Assembly (NCBI RefSeq): GCF_002899675.1
Contig: NZ_PKUU01000005.1
Span: 186,001-250,000, forward strand
Reading direction: 5' to 3'
Origin: Clostridium sp. chh4-2
GTDB taxonomy: Bacteria; Bacillota; Clostridia; Lachnospirales; Lachnospiraceae
DNA: 64,000 nucleotides
This document shows positions 16,815 to 25,892 of this stretch, piece by piece. Made by a program: the position numbers and the translations under genes. Positions within the stretch are counted from its first letter, which is position 1, and each line of letters opens with the position of its first letter. The notes under the pieces were generated by a model. That model did not search any database. It was not told the origin of the DNA and saw only the letters and a program-made list of their open reading frames with translations.

Positions 16815-19454
16815 ATGGATAAAACACAGTACACGCTGATCAAACTGCCGGTTAAGGAAATACTGAGCCAAAACTATCAAGTAACGCTCACCCGTGATTA
16901 TGAAATACAGAATGAATATCTGATAGCCCAAAGCTCTTCTCTCCTGTTCGACCAGATATTGAGACTGCGCAAAACTGCAAAAATCAATCCCCATATCGGG
17001 GAAGTCATCTTAGTGGTAGCTAAAAAAGAGCAGAAAGAGGAAAAAGTCAGCCAGCTAAAGCGGCTGTTACGCGAAGGATTTACTTATAACGGCGTTCATT
17101 ATTCCAGGTTCGGCAAATCCGCTTCCCAGGGAAAACAGGGGATTACCGCCTTTGTGTGCGACGATATTTTTGATGAATTATATAGGATTACCCAGATGGA
17201 CATTCCCATAGAAGAATGCGTGATTTCCAAATATGAAGCTCAGAGATGCCTTCCGTTCAGTTCCTGCACCATCGTTCCGGATTACGTTCCGAATATTGTG
17301 ATTATCGGAGAATATGAAAAAACTCTGAACCATCAGTTCATCAAATATGTGGTGGAAAAAGAGCGGGAATTTAAAAACAGTGAAACAGGCGAAAGCGGCG
17401 TCTATAACAGCCGGGAAATTGAAGAGGGATATAAGGATTTAAACCTTTCCCCCTTTGACGGGTGCGGGTGCCATGAAAAAGATTTCATGATAAAAGTTCA
17501 AACGGCTCTAGATTTGGACTATTCTCCCATTGGAACCCAGATCCGGATGCCGTTTATAAAGGGCTATTCCGTCTATGTGCCCTTCAAAGAGATTCTGCAT
17601 GAATGGGGATATGAATTTATTACCGATATTTACGGAAAACAGCACAGGATCGACGAAATCGATTGTATCTGGAACACGTCCATGTTTAAAGGTCATAAGA
17701 TATTCAAAGAAACATACGGAAATGACGCGTGGGACAACTATATTAAAACCGTACATAAGTATCATTTTACACTGGGAATCAGTAAATACAGCCATCATGT
17801 GAAAAATCTCACGAAAAAAATACGCACCAATTTTCAGTATCTTCAATGCCTGGATTTATGGAATCCAAACTACATTGATTACTATGAAAACGGAGAGATT
17901 GGGGCCTACGATATCCTGTCCCAGGAAAATAAGGGGAAAGTGATCTCAATCGCGGAATATACCACAAACCTGTTTGAAAAAATAATCTCCGGCGAGAAAT
18001 TTTACACCTATAAATTTATGGGAATCAACGATACCGAGAACTACGAACCGGAAAGCACCTACCTGCAGGCCGCCCTCATCAATGACGCAATGCTGAAAGA
18101 CCCGGCAGTCAAACAGTTCATTTACCGCAAATTGAAAAAAGCCATCGATGAGGCGAAAGTGGGAAAAATCTATGCCGACGGATTTTATCACACCATTGTC
18201 GGCGATATGATCGGGTATCTTCAATATGCCGCCGGCGAAGATCCGGTGGGTTGCCTGAAAGCCCATGAATTTTTTTGTGAAACGATGGAAAAAGGGGATT
18301 GTCTGTCCTTCCGTTCTCCGCTGGTGGACCAGTCCGAAGTCAATCAGGTTAAAATCGTGAGCAATGAGATCACCGACAGATGGTTTTCCTATTTTAAAGA
18401 CCAGGATGTTGTGATGTTAAATATGTACGACCTCTCCCTTCCCCAACAGGGAGGGGCCGACTGCGACGGGGATATCGTGTTCCTCTGCAATGAACCGACA
18501 ATCGTGAAATCCAGAATTAATAAGCCGGTTATCATTGATATCAACGATAAAGCCATGGCGGTACCTCAAAAATACACCAAAGAAAATATCATTGAATACG
18601 AGCTGATGACCCGGGACAGCCGGATCGGAGAAATCACCAATGCGGCAACCAGCATCGAAAACCGTTACGTGACTGAGGAAGAGGTCAAAACCCTGTTTTC
18701 CGATTATTCCAGTTTGCTGCGCATTCTTCAGGGTAAGGAAATCGACTATTTAAAAACAGGGTTACGGTGGAATATTCCGCAAAAGATCAAACGTCAGTCC
18801 AAACAGCTGCCCTATTTTCTGCTTTACAATTATCCACAGAAGATGAAAACTTATCAGACATTGGCCGAAAAAAACAAAGCCATACCGGATAAGAAGAATA
18901 AAGTGAAATTAAACGCCTACCACTCCCCCTCCCCTTTAAATGAACTGTGCGACTATATCTGCACATGGGAAAAGAAGCACATTCTATGGGCAAACCAGAT
19001 TGAGGGCCTTATGGATTCCCGCCGTCTCGTGGTTAACAATACGCTGAACCTGACCAACAGGGCGGTAATCAGAGTATGCAGGCGGTATATCAACGATTTC
19101 GCCCAGGAACTCAAACGGCACATGAATTTAAAAAGTGAAAATCCTGACGATAAGGATTACAGCTTCCGTTTGGAAACCATTTCAGAGGAATTTAAGAGTA
19201 AACTTCTCTGCGAGCTGGCCCTTCCCGAGGAAACCATCGCCAATTACGTGATAAGCTGCTCCTATACCAGTATGTCCATCAGCAAGTCCCTGGCCTGGTC
19301 CGCGTTCGGTAATTACATCCTTAAAAATCTAAGAAATAATACGGATTCTGAAAAAATGGTCCGCATAAAAGAAGTTCCCTCAAAAACCAACGGTTCCTAC
19401 GAATACTTAGGCAAATATTACGAATTTGAAGAAGGTGGCAATGATCTGCAATAA
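16815..19454 (+). CDS. Single-polypeptide RNA polymerase, YonO-like (DxDGD motif)
   Basis: 879 residues from an ATG with GGAGG. Residues 549-553 read DCDGD within LPQQGGADCDGDIVFL; this D-x-D-G-D catalytic motif in a double-psi beta-barrel is shared by the beta-prime subunit, eukaryotic RNA-dependent RNA polymerases and the one-chain phage enzyme YonO of SPbeta. About 250 residues earlier is a second region with lysines in beta-like context (IRMPFIKGYSVYVPF and NTSMFKGHKIF), as expected for the partner barrel. Length fits the YonO class (about 900). In SPbeta the homologue transcribes late genes without sigma factor. Here the gene stands at the head of the tail cluster and probably transcribes it. 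Activity not shown; template and promoter unknown. Confidence 0.8.
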   Translation: MDKTQYTLIKLPVKEILSQNYQVTLTRDYEIQNEYLIAQSSSLLFDQILRLRKTAKINPHIGEVILVVAKKEQKEEKVSQLKRLLREGFTYNGVHYSRFGKSASQGKQGITAFVCDDIFDELYRITQMDIPIEECVISKYEAQRCLPFSSCTIVPDYVPNIVIIGEYEKTLNHQFIKYVVEKEREFKNSETGESGVYNSREIEEGYKDLNLSPFDGCGCHEKDFMIKVQTALDLDYSPIGTQIRMPFIKGYSVYVPFKEILHEWGYEFITDIYGKQHRIDEIDCIWNTSMFKGHKIFKETYGNDAWDNYIKTVHKYHFTLGISKYSHHVKNLTKKIRTNFQYLQCLDLWNPNYIDYYENGEIGAYDILSQENKGKVISIAEYTTNLFEKIISGEKFYTYKFMGINDTENYEPESTYLQAALINDAMLKDPAVKQFIYRKLKKAIDEAKVGKIYADGFYHTIVGDMIGYLQYAAGEDPVGCLKAHEFFCETMEKGDCLSFRSPLVDQSEVNQVKIVSNEITDRWFSYFKDQDVVMLNMYDLSLPQQGGADCDGDIVFLCNEPTIVKSRINKPVIIDINDKAMAVPQKYTKENIIEYELMTRDSRIGEITNAATSIENRYVTEEEVKTLFSDYSSLLRILQGKEIDYLKTGLRWNIPQKIKRQSKQLPYFLLYNYPQKMKTYQTLAEKNKAIPDKKNKVKLNAYHSPSPLNELCDYICTWEKKHILWANQIEGLMDSRRLVVNNTLNLTNRAVIRVCRRYINDFAQELKRHMNLKSENPDDKDYSFRLETISEEFKSKLLCELALPEETIANYVISCSYTSMSISKSLAWSAFGNYILKNLRNNTDSEKMVRIKEVPSKTNGSYEYLGKYYEFEEGGNDLQ

Positions 19455-20310
19455 TACCGGAATTTATCTGTATGAACTGATAGAAGATTATAAAGAAGCC
19501 GGAACATTGGAAGAAAAGGCGGAAATTTTTAAGTTGTTCTGCTCTTCCATCTGGTCCTGTGATAATAAAAGGCGTATCTACACGAAAACCATTCATTTTA
19601 CTATACGAAACGATTTACTGGAAACAGACCTGGGGCGGCTTTTCAGCTCCTGGTCTTCCATTGAATACAATTATTATAAATCCGTGACTGAAACGGAAAA
19701 CTGGTATGACCTGATACGTCAGAAGATCAATAACATCTACACCAGATATTTTGACAGCGACGTGATCCTTGGAAAAGAATATATGGACCTGCTTAAAACG
19801 CCCAAAAACTTATACTACGAATGGATCTCAGGAACCGGTCTGAGCAGGGACGGGGCAAACGCCTTAATTAATGAAGCGATGGACAAAGCACAAAAAATGA
19901 AGGAAAAACTGCAGAGGCAAAAGATGTCCCTGCCCTGGAACGAATACAAAAGTCTTATGGAAACATTTTTGCTCAAAATACTGGATAACTGTAAATTGAT
20001 CGGGGATTACGAAACGAAAACATCCGTGCCGACCCGGCTGGATTTCCTGACAGAGGATCATTTTTACGTCAAATACATCAACTGCTGCCTGGACGGCGAA
20101 ATCCGCAAATGGCAGAAGAAATATTACGGCCTCCCCCAAAACACGAGAAAACAATACGGCCGGTGTATGGACTGCGGCTGCCTGTACATTCAAAAGGCCA
20201 GAAATCAAAAAAGATGCGGAGAATGCCAACACAGATATAACAGAAAAAACAAGACGGCTAAGCAGAAATTATACCGTGTGGAAAAGCTGAAAATCCCCGC
20301 CGGGCCTTGA
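19441..20310 (+). CDS. Zinc-finger protein coupled to the RNA polymerase gene
   Basis: 289 residues. The ATG at 19441 lies inside the polymerase gene end (14-base overlap), with GAAGGTGG upstream, indicating translational coupling. The bulk is helical and basic. Near the C-terminus is a four-cysteine zinc ribbon, CMDCGC ... KRCGEC, followed by a lysine-rich tail (NRKNKTAKQK) suited to nucleic-acid binding. Likely a polymerase accessory or promoter-recognition protein, from coupling and motif; the family itself I do not recognise. Confidence 0.65.
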   Translation: MICNNTGIYLYELIEDYKEAGTLEEKAEIFKLFCSSIWSCDNKRRIYTKTIHFTIRNDLLETDLGRLFSSWSSIEYNYYKSVTETENWYDLIRQKINNIYTRYFDSDVILGKEYMDLLKTPKNLYYEWISGTGLSRDGANALINEAMDKAQKMKEKLQRQKMSLPWNEYKSLMETFLLKILDNCKLIGDYETKTSVPTRLDFLTEDHFYVKYINCCLDGEIRKWQKKYYGLPQNTRKQYGRCMDCGCLYIQKARNQKRCGECQHRYNRKNKTAKQKLYRVEKLKIPAGP

Positions 20311-20367
20311 AATCCCTGCGTTTCCCCCATTTTTCTGCGTGTATATATCAAGTATGGAAATACAAGT

Positions 20368-20403
20368 AACCGGCGGCATCTAAGCTTCGGGTGCCTGCCG
20401 GTT
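20368..20403 (+). terminator. Hairpin between polymerase operon and tail operon
   Basis: AACCGGC-GGCA pairs with TGCC-TGCCGGTT with one bulge, but the following tract (TCCCTATAAAAATT) is a poor T-run. It may be a weak terminator or the boundary where the dedicated polymerase starts the tail operon. Confidence 0.45.
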
Positions 20404-20431
20404 TCCCTATAAAAATTATGGAGGTACAATT

Positions 20432-20695
20432 ATGGATTTGAGTTATATTGGACAGATGTATGTTCCGATCGTGATGGCGGCCTGCCTGGTTATCGGATAC
20501 TGCATCAAACACATTTCCTGGCTGGACAAGGTCAGCAATCAATACATCCCCACCCTGTTGGCCGTGGCCGGAGCTGTATTAACCTGTATCGACGCAGGAA
20601 ATGTTTCTTTACATTATATCGTGGCCGGAGCCGTTACCGGGCTGGCTAGCACAGGATTATATGAGGCGTTTCGAAACTTAATAGAAAAAAAGTAA
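20432..20695 (+). CDS. Phage holin
   Basis: 87 residues with two or three membrane helices (VPIVMAACLVIGYCI; IPTLLAVAGAVLTCI; AGAVTGLASTGLYEAF) and a short charged C-terminus (RNLIEKK). The VSGLASTGLYEAFRNL-type ending is characteristic of a holin family of Clostridia and Lactobacillales phages. It would form membrane holes to let the amidase encoded at the far end reach the wall. Its position first in the tail operon, 40 kb from the amidase, is unusual. Confidence 0.8.
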   Translation: MDLSYIGQMYVPIVMAACLVIGYCIKHISWLDKVSNQYIPTLLAVAGAVLTCIDAGNVSLHYIVAGAVTGLASTGLYEAFRNLIEKK

Positions 20696-20741
20696 CGGTT
20701 CGGAACATTTACAGACAATAAAATCATGGAGGAATGACAGG

Positions 20742-21134
20742 ATGAAACATACGCAGGCTGCTGAAATTATTGATAATTTTGAATCCACATTTGCAGATAA
20801 GCGCCCAATTCCGGAAACGCTGGAACTGATCTGGTTAAAGAAAGCCGTCAGCCGCTTTTCGGTTGAATTAAAGCCATTGGTTTTCGATGAAGAGATTCTG
20901 GAATTTGATACCGAACTGAGTCCATATGAAATCGACATTCTGGCTGAATTTATGAAGCAGCTCTATCAGGAACGCCAGGTTTCTTTCATTAATAAGCACA
21001 TGAGCGTCGAGACGAAGGATATAAGCATTGATAAATACAACGGCGGAAAGAAAGCCGTAAAGGCAGAACTGGATTATATAACGAATAAGACGAATGACAT
21101 GATTAACAAGCAAAAAGCGCTGTCGCAGGTCTAG
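20742..21134 (+). CDS. Neck/connector-type protein
   Basis: 130 residues, ATG after GAGGAATGACAGG. Mostly helical with a WLKKAVSRFSVELKPL segment and a LSPYEIDILAEFMKQLYQER segment, the pattern of head-tail connector proteins that precede the tail genes of siphoviruses. In a headless particle it would cap the upper end of the tail. Function by family resemblance and gene order; not certain. Confidence 0.5.
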   Translation: MKHTQAAEIIDNFESTFADKRPIPETLELIWLKKAVSRFSVELKPLVFDEEILEFDTELSPYEIDILAEFMKQLYQERQVSFINKHMSVETKDISIDKYNGGKKAVKAELDYITNKTNDMINKQKALSQV

Positions 21135-21143
21135 GAGGTCTTT

Positions 21144-22136
21144 ATGAAAGAATGGTATTTAATGACCTCTAATGCGGATCAAAACCCTTTAGGGGGATAT
21201 GAAAATGATTTATTTTCTGAAATATTGGAAACCGGCATCGCTTCCGACGGGGTGCTGTATAACTGCGATCTGTCCGTCGGCCGGAAAATCAGATGTATGA
21301 TACAGGGAAACACCGCCGACAGCCGCTTAAAATCTATAGAACGGACCGGCCTGTTTTATCCGGGAACCGTAAAAGCGGGCATGTATCTGTTCTATGACAA
21401 CAGGTACTGGCTTATCACCGGCTATCCCGGAACAAACGGAATCTATGAAAAAGCCGTCCTTTTCCTATGCCAATACAAGCTCAAATGGCAAAACAGCTCG
21501 GGAGCCATCGTGGAACGCTGGTGCAGCGGGACTTTTGAAGGCAACGAAGAATCCGGCGAAATTATAACCGATTCCATGATCCTTTCCTCCAATACCTACT
21601 CCCTGCTTCTGCCAAATGACAGCGAATGTCTGAAGCTGGAAGGCAAACGGGTGTTTATCGATAAAAGAGAAAACGCACCCCAAAAAGTATATAAAATCAC
21701 CCGGATCGACGACATTTTGTGCGATTACGGAACTGAGCACGGGGGCATTTTCAAAGCCACCGCTGAGAAAAGAGAATTTAATCCAATTACCGATAATCAG
21801 GAACTGGGAATCTGCGGCTACCGCGCTCCCGATCCCAAGCCTGATCCCGGCGCACGTCCCGACACCAATATTACCGCATCCATTGACGGCGATCTCTCCA
21901 TAAAAGTCGGGCGCGCCGCTTCCTATGCAGCGTGCTTCACAGATGAATCGGGCAATCCACTTACCAATCTGAGCGCGGATTGGAACGTTATCTGCGATTA
22001 CGAAGTGAACCGGCATGTCGAGGACAACACCATTATACTGGAAATCAACGATGAAAATGCCGTCGGTTCCACTCTGATCTTACAACTTTCCAATTACAAT
22101 TATGAAATGGAAATCACCATAGAAAGTCTTTATTAA
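21144..22136 (+). CDS. Head-completion-like structural protein with Ig-like domain
   Basis: 330 residues, start after AGGAGG and nine bases from the previous stop. The first 200 residues resemble head-closure proteins (RKIRCMIQGN, FYDNRYWLITGYPG); a proline linker (APDPKPDPGARPDTN) leads to an immunoglobulin-like beta domain at about 245-330. Ig domains often decorate phage structural proteins and bind carbohydrate weakly. Gene order supports a neck role. Confidence 0.5.
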   Translation: MKEWYLMTSNADQNPLGGYENDLFSEILETGIASDGVLYNCDLSVGRKIRCMIQGNTADSRLKSIERTGLFYPGTVKAGMYLFYDNRYWLITGYPGTNGIYEKAVLFLCQYKLKWQNSSGAIVERWCSGTFEGNEESGEIITDSMILSSNTYSLLLPNDSECLKLEGKRVFIDKRENAPQKVYKITRIDDILCDYGTEHGGIFKATAEKREFNPITDNQELGICGYRAPDPKPDPGARPDTNITASIDGDLSIKVGRAASYAACFTDESGNPLTNLSADWNVICDYEVNRHVEDNTIILEINDENAVGSTLILQLSNYNYEMEITIESLY

Positions 22137-22145
22137 GGAGGACCA

Positions 22146-22625
22146 ATGGATTCAGTCTTAAAAGATGTAGGAGCATATAAAAACAGGATACTCTCTCTTT
22201 TTATCAATTCCCCGGAGATTATTTCCCTGCTGCTCAATGATAATTTAACCGATGATAACGTGGAAAATCTGGTATACAGCCAGATTTTCCCCTATCTATA
22301 TGTCAATGAAACTCAAACCGACCAACTTTCCTATCTTTGCATTGAAGTGGAAGTGCCGAGGGTGCCCACGAAAATGATAAAGGATATGAAAATCATTGTA
22401 TGGGCGTACTGCCACAAAGGAATCATGAAATATTCCAAAAAAGACTATCTCGGAACCAGAGCCGACATTCTGGCTGATATGGCAGACCAATGCCTTACGG
22501 GTTCCGACAGTTTTGGAATCGGACGCCCGTCTCTGGAATCCGTCACTTATTTTTTCCCAAACGATAAGTATTACGGCCGCCAGCTCATCTATACGATGCC
22601 GGAATTCAAAGTGAAAAGCAGGTGA
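22146..22625 (+). CDS. Tail-terminator-like protein
   Basis: 159 residues, ATG after AGGAGG. Alpha/beta composition with a conserved-looking MIKDMKIIVWAYCHKGIMKY core and location between the neck genes and the tail tube match tail completion/terminator proteins that stop tube growth. No motif is unique, so the call rests on synteny and size. Confidence 0.45.
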   Translation: MDSVLKDVGAYKNRILSLFINSPEIISLLLNDNLTDDNVENLVYSQIFPYLYVNETQTDQLSYLCIEVEVPRVPTKMIKDMKIIVWAYCHKGIMKYSKKDYLGTRADILADMADQCLTGSDSFGIGRPSLESVTYFFPNDKYYGRQLIYTMPEFKVKSR

Positions 22626-22628
22626 TTT

Positions 22629-23462
22629 ATTACGAAATTAGATTATTTTTCCCTGCTGAGCTATGAACCGGTGACCATTCCCAATGTTGGAAGCGTCAAA
22701 TCTCCGCTTCTGAAAGAGATCGCCAAAATCACGTTTTCGATGTACAACACCTACTTAAATTTTCTGTCGTTAGATATCGATTCTTATTTTAAATCACTCG
22801 ATGGAATTAACGACGGGCAGTTTAAATTGTATGCCGAGGACGAACTGTCTCTGCTCAGAAGGCTGAAAGAGGAATACTGGAAACTGCCGCCTGAGGACCA
22901 AAAAGACTTGTCCTTTTGGGATTTAGCACAGTTTGATAAAATGACGCTGAGCACCATACTGGGCGCTTTACGGTTCTTCTTCGCTGATGAAATAACATAT
23001 GACCCCCAGGAAAATGCATTTCTCCTGTATAACGGCTCTGTGAACGAGGAAAATGAAAAGCTTGTCACAGGCTGTATCCACAGAGAAAATTATAATGATG
23101 TCATCAATGTTATTTTGCAGCTTAACGGAATCTCTAAAAGCGATTCGGAATCCCAGCCGGTCAAAATCAAAAATAAGACGGCTGAGAAACTGCTGATCCG
23201 GATGGAACAGGCTAAAAAGTCAAAAAGTTTCAAGGAGAGAAGCAAGATGGAGCTTCCGAATCTGATCTCCGCTCTCGCTTCCCGCCATTCCAGCATTAAC
23301 ATGACCAACATTTGGGATCTGACCGTATATCAGCTGTACGACCAGTTTAAAAGACAGCGCTATCTGGATTCCTACGAAATCCAGGCCATGAACGTGGCAG
23401 CATGGGGCGATTCTGACGGTAAATTTAAAGAAACACTATGGTTTGAGCCAATTGACAACTAA
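22629..23462 (+). CDS. Tail protein upstream of the tail tube
   Basis: 277 residues if it begins at ATT 22629, giving a natural N-terminus MTKLDYFSLLSYEPV, with AGGTGA just before; the first conventional start (GTG, 22671) would cut into this segment. Helical, charged, no known motif. It sits between terminator and tube genes, where siphovirus clusters often carry a chaperone or connector. If ATT is used, translation is probably low or dependent on coupling to the preceding gene, whose stop is four bases away. Confidence 0.55.
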   Translation: MTKLDYFSLLSYEPVTIPNVGSVKSPLLKEIAKITFSMYNTYLNFLSLDIDSYFKSLDGINDGQFKLYAEDELSLLRRLKEEYWKLPPEDQKDLSFWDLAQFDKMTLSTILGALRFFFADEITYDPQENAFLLYNGSVNEENEKLVTGCIHRENYNDVINVILQLNGISKSDSESQPVKIKNKTAEKLLIRMEQAKKSKSFKERSKMELPNLISALASRHSSINMTNIWDLTVYQLYDQFKRQRYLDSYEIQAMNVAAWGDSDGKFKETLWFEPIDN

Positions 23463-23503
23463 CAACTGAATAACAATCATTTTATATCAAGGAGGATTTT
23501 TTT

Positions 23504-24241
23504 ATGGCAAACATTAATAAAGCGAACAGACAGGTATGCGACGTTGATATCAGAGTATTAAAGACAATGGAACCTTTCTTATTCTTCGATACAGCCAATA
23601 CAACAACCGCAGGCTTTTCAGCCGAAGATACTTATGCAAAAGCAAAGGGCGCTAATAAGATCGCATTTACCAATCCTATGGAAGGCACTATGACCATCGA
23701 GGCCCAGGTGGCGCCGTTCAAATTATACGCTCTTTTATCAGACGGAACCATCGAAACATCTGCTGTAATCGCTAAAAAGGAAACGGTTAAATGCGAAACA
23801 GCCGGTTCTCTCACACTTCCGGCCGGAGCAAAGGCAGGAACCGTCTTCGTTTATGCGGCAGGCGACTTCGCCGGAACCGAAATCAAAGGTACATACAGCG
23901 GCGACAAATTCACAGCCACAACGGCTGACGAAATTGCAGTTGGTTCAAGCTATGAAGTGGGCTATCTGGTTTCCAAATCCGAAGGAGTTCAGAAAATCGC
24001 ATTCAACAACAAACGCAATCCATTAGACTACTACATTACAATGAATACGGTTGAGAAGGACGAATCCGGCGTCTTAACTCCATATATCATCACAGCTTAC
24101 AAAGCAAAACCACAGAAATCCTTAGATCTGTCATTTTCATCTGAAGGAGATCCTGCATCCGTTACCATCACATTCTCCGTATTGGAAGACAAAGACGGCA
24201 ATGTAATCGATATGGTTGAGCTGGAAGACGAAGCTGAATAA
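23504..24241 (+). CDS. Major tail tube protein
   Basis: 245 residues, excellent AGGAGG site. Beta-rich sequence beginning MANINKANRQVCDVDIR and with the DYYITMNTVEKDESGVLTPY and FSSEGDPASVTITFSVLED segments typical of siphophage tube subunits; a small Ala/Gly/Thr-rich Ig-like insert at about 95-160. Two terminators follow directly, consistent with high expression of an abundant structural subunit. No sheath gene occurs beside it, which indicates a non-contractile tail. Confidence 0.75.
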   Translation: MANINKANRQVCDVDIRVLKTMEPFLFFDTANTTTAGFSAEDTYAKAKGANKIAFTNPMEGTMTIEAQVAPFKLYALLSDGTIETSAVIAKKETVKCETAGSLTLPAGAKAGTVFVYAAGDFAGTEIKGTYSGDKFTATTADEIAVGSSYEVGYLVSKSEGVQKIAFNNKRNPLDYYITMNTVEKDESGVLTPYIITAYKAKPQKSLDLSFSSEGDPASVTITFSVLEDKDGNVIDMVELEDEAE

Positions 24242-24251
24242 ATAACATAAC

Positions 24252-24357
24252 GGGCAGCCGCAAGGCTGCTCCCTTCTAATTGTATTGTATTTTTATGTGA
24301 GCTTGAGGTAAGCGCTTTTACAATACATTTGTCAAAGACCGCTTACCTCTTTTTTTA
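24252..24357 (+). terminator. Two terminators after the tail tube gene
   Basis: A GGGCAGCC-GCAA-GGCTGCTCCC hairpin at 24252-24273 with weak T-run, then a strong GAGGTAAGCG / CGCTTACCTC stem at 24305-24349 with an eight-T run. They would truncate most transcripts after the tube gene, raising its mRNA level relative to downstream genes. Confidence 0.75.
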
Positions 24358-24377
24358 CAACCAAAGGAGACCTTAAA

Positions 24378-24614
24378 TTGAACATATTCAAAACTTTAGA
24401 AGAGGTATATGAATGCTATGGCGAAAATACGATCGTTCCGATCACGTCATTAAAGCAGATTATTTTCTATACCAGCCACAAAATACAGCCCAAATGGATC
24501 TGCGAAAGCGCAAATAATGAAGGTCATATCTGCTGCTATTTCCACAAAGGCGAAACGAAAAAATTATATCTCGAATGGCAGAAACGAAGGCCCGGCACGG
24601 AATCCGGCCTGTAG
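24378..24614 (+). CDS. Small hypothetical protein
   Basis: 78 residues from TTG with GGAG upstream. Contains two widely spaced Cys (EWICESANNEGHICCYFH-like region) and a basic C-terminus. No family recognised; part of the tail cluster and expressed only if readthrough or a new promoter is used. Confidence 0.5.
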   Translation: MNIFKTLEEVYECYGENTIVPITSLKQIIFYTSHKIQPKWICESANNEGHICCYFHKGETKKLYLEWQKRRPGTESGL

Positions 24615-24657
24615 CTTCGTTTTCCACCGGGCCGGCAGAAAGGGCGGGTGCAGATGA

Positions 24658-25173
24658 GTGAATGAAATTAACATGCTGACTCAAGTTAATTTTTCTTCTT
24701 TTATTGTAGACATCTTCATTGTATTAATCGGATTAAAATACGCCTGGGCAGTATTAGAGTGGTTTACCACAAAAATAGGACTGGAATTCAAGTCCACAAG
24801 AAAAAAGAGGGAAGAACACGAACTGATAATCAGCATAGCCAAACGATTGGAATATCTTGAAAATCAGCGGGAAATGGACGTACAACATTCGATCCGGCAC
24901 GACAAGGAATTAAAAGACGGGCTGGAGAAACTGACGGAAATGGTAATTGATAAAAATGTGGAAGACATGCGGTGGGAAATCCTGGATTTTGCTTCGGCAC
25001 TTACCGCCGGCAGAAACTTCAGCAAAGAACAATTCGACCATGTGATTGGCACACACAATAAATACGAAGAATACATTTTGGAAAATAAACGCTCAAACGG
25101 ACAGGTGACCAATTCCATGGATATTATAAATCAATGCTATAAAGAAAAAATGAAGCTTGGCTTCTATAAATAG
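24658..25173 (+). CDS. Membrane-anchored coiled-coil protein
   Basis: About 171 residues. One membrane helix near the N-terminus (VDIFIVLIGLKYAWAVLEWF), then a long charged coiled coil (EEHELIISIAKRLEYLENQ), then a globular C-terminus ending LGFYK. Topology resembles phage lysis-associated or structural membrane proteins seen beside holins. Start is uncertain (GTG 24658 or ATG 24673). Not recognised beyond that. Confidence 0.5.
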   Translation: MNEINMLTQVNFSSFIVDIFIVLIGLKYAWAVLEWFTTKIGLEFKSTRKKREEHELIISIAKRLEYLENQREMDVQHSIRHDKELKDGLEKLTEMVIDKNVEDMRWEILDFASALTAGRNFSKEQFDHVIGTHNKYEEYILENKRSNGQVTNSMDIINQCYKEKMKLGFYK

Positions 25174-25245
25174 GATTTCAGATCGGCAGCAAAACAAACT
25201 GTATCAATATAAAAACATAGTACAATTAGTGAAGGAGATTTTATT

Positions 25246-25479
25246 ATGACAGAGTGGTTAAAAAACAGAAAAGAAATGAAAGAATTAAAAGCAGCAAAAT
25301 TAAGATATGAAGTGATTATTTTAAGCAAGATCTACGAAGTGATTCAGCTGCTGGACGGCTCTATCGACACTTCCGCCCTTATGGAAATGGCTGAAAAGAT
25401 GAAGGGATTGGATCAGGATGCTTTCGTTAAAACCCTGAGTGAAATGATCCATAATGATACTTCCAACGAAACGGACTGA
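25246..25479 (+). CDS. Small helical protein
   Basis: 77 residues, ATG with AAGGAG. Lys/Glu-rich amphipathic helices (TEWLKNRKEMKELKAAKLRY). A possible promoter (TACAAT at about 25222) precedes it. Together with the next gene it takes the position of the two tail-assembly chaperones usually encoded between tube and tape measure, but no frameshift site was identified and I treat that as a guess. Confidence 0.5.
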   Translation: MTEWLKNRKEMKELKAAKLRYEVIILSKIYEVIQLLDGSIDTSALMEMAEKMKGLDQDAFVKTLSEMIHNDTSNETD

Positions 25480-25481
25480 GC

Positions 25482-25802
25482 ATGGCGGCCGTTATGATTA
25501 AAAACAGTTCGGAACTCAATAAACAATTAGATGATAAAGTACAGACGGCTTTAAAATATACACAGGAAGTGATTGACCAATGCGTTCAGGACGCTGCTAA
25601 TGAATATTATCATGAAAATGTGATGGGAAACCGGAAAGTGCTGACGGAGCACTTGGCGTCCATTGTGTCGGCTTCGGTTATCAAAAAAGAGAGTTTCGAT
25701 AAAGAATTGGCTGACTTCGTGCTCATGGAATTGGGCGGAGAAGACGGGATTATGGAACTTTTAAAAAGTAAATTACGTGAGGCCGGATTGACTGTAAAAT
25801 AA
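25482..25802 (+). CDS. Possible tail assembly chaperone
   Basis: 106 residues, begins two bases after the previous stop, so probably translationally coupled. Helical, acidic, with segments such as IDQCVQDAANEYYHEN and FVLMELGGEDGIMELL. Its place before the tape measure suggests a chaperone or minor tail protein; family unknown. Confidence 0.45.
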   Translation: MAAVMIKNSSELNKQLDDKVQTALKYTQEVIDQCVQDAANEYYHENVMGNRKVLTEHLASIVSASVIKKESFDKELADFVLMELGGEDGIMELLKSKLREAGLTVK

Positions 25803-25892
25803 ACGGCCAAAACACCAGAGCATACCGCAGACGATCTGCACATGCCCTGGGATTGGCGCCTATAGGTGCGCCTACAGCCACACCTATTATTT

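Noticed and set aside
20432..24241. Contractile (R-type) tailocin
   Set aside because: No sheath-sized gene beside the tube gene and no baseplate wedge or spike with LysM/gp25-type proteins seen.
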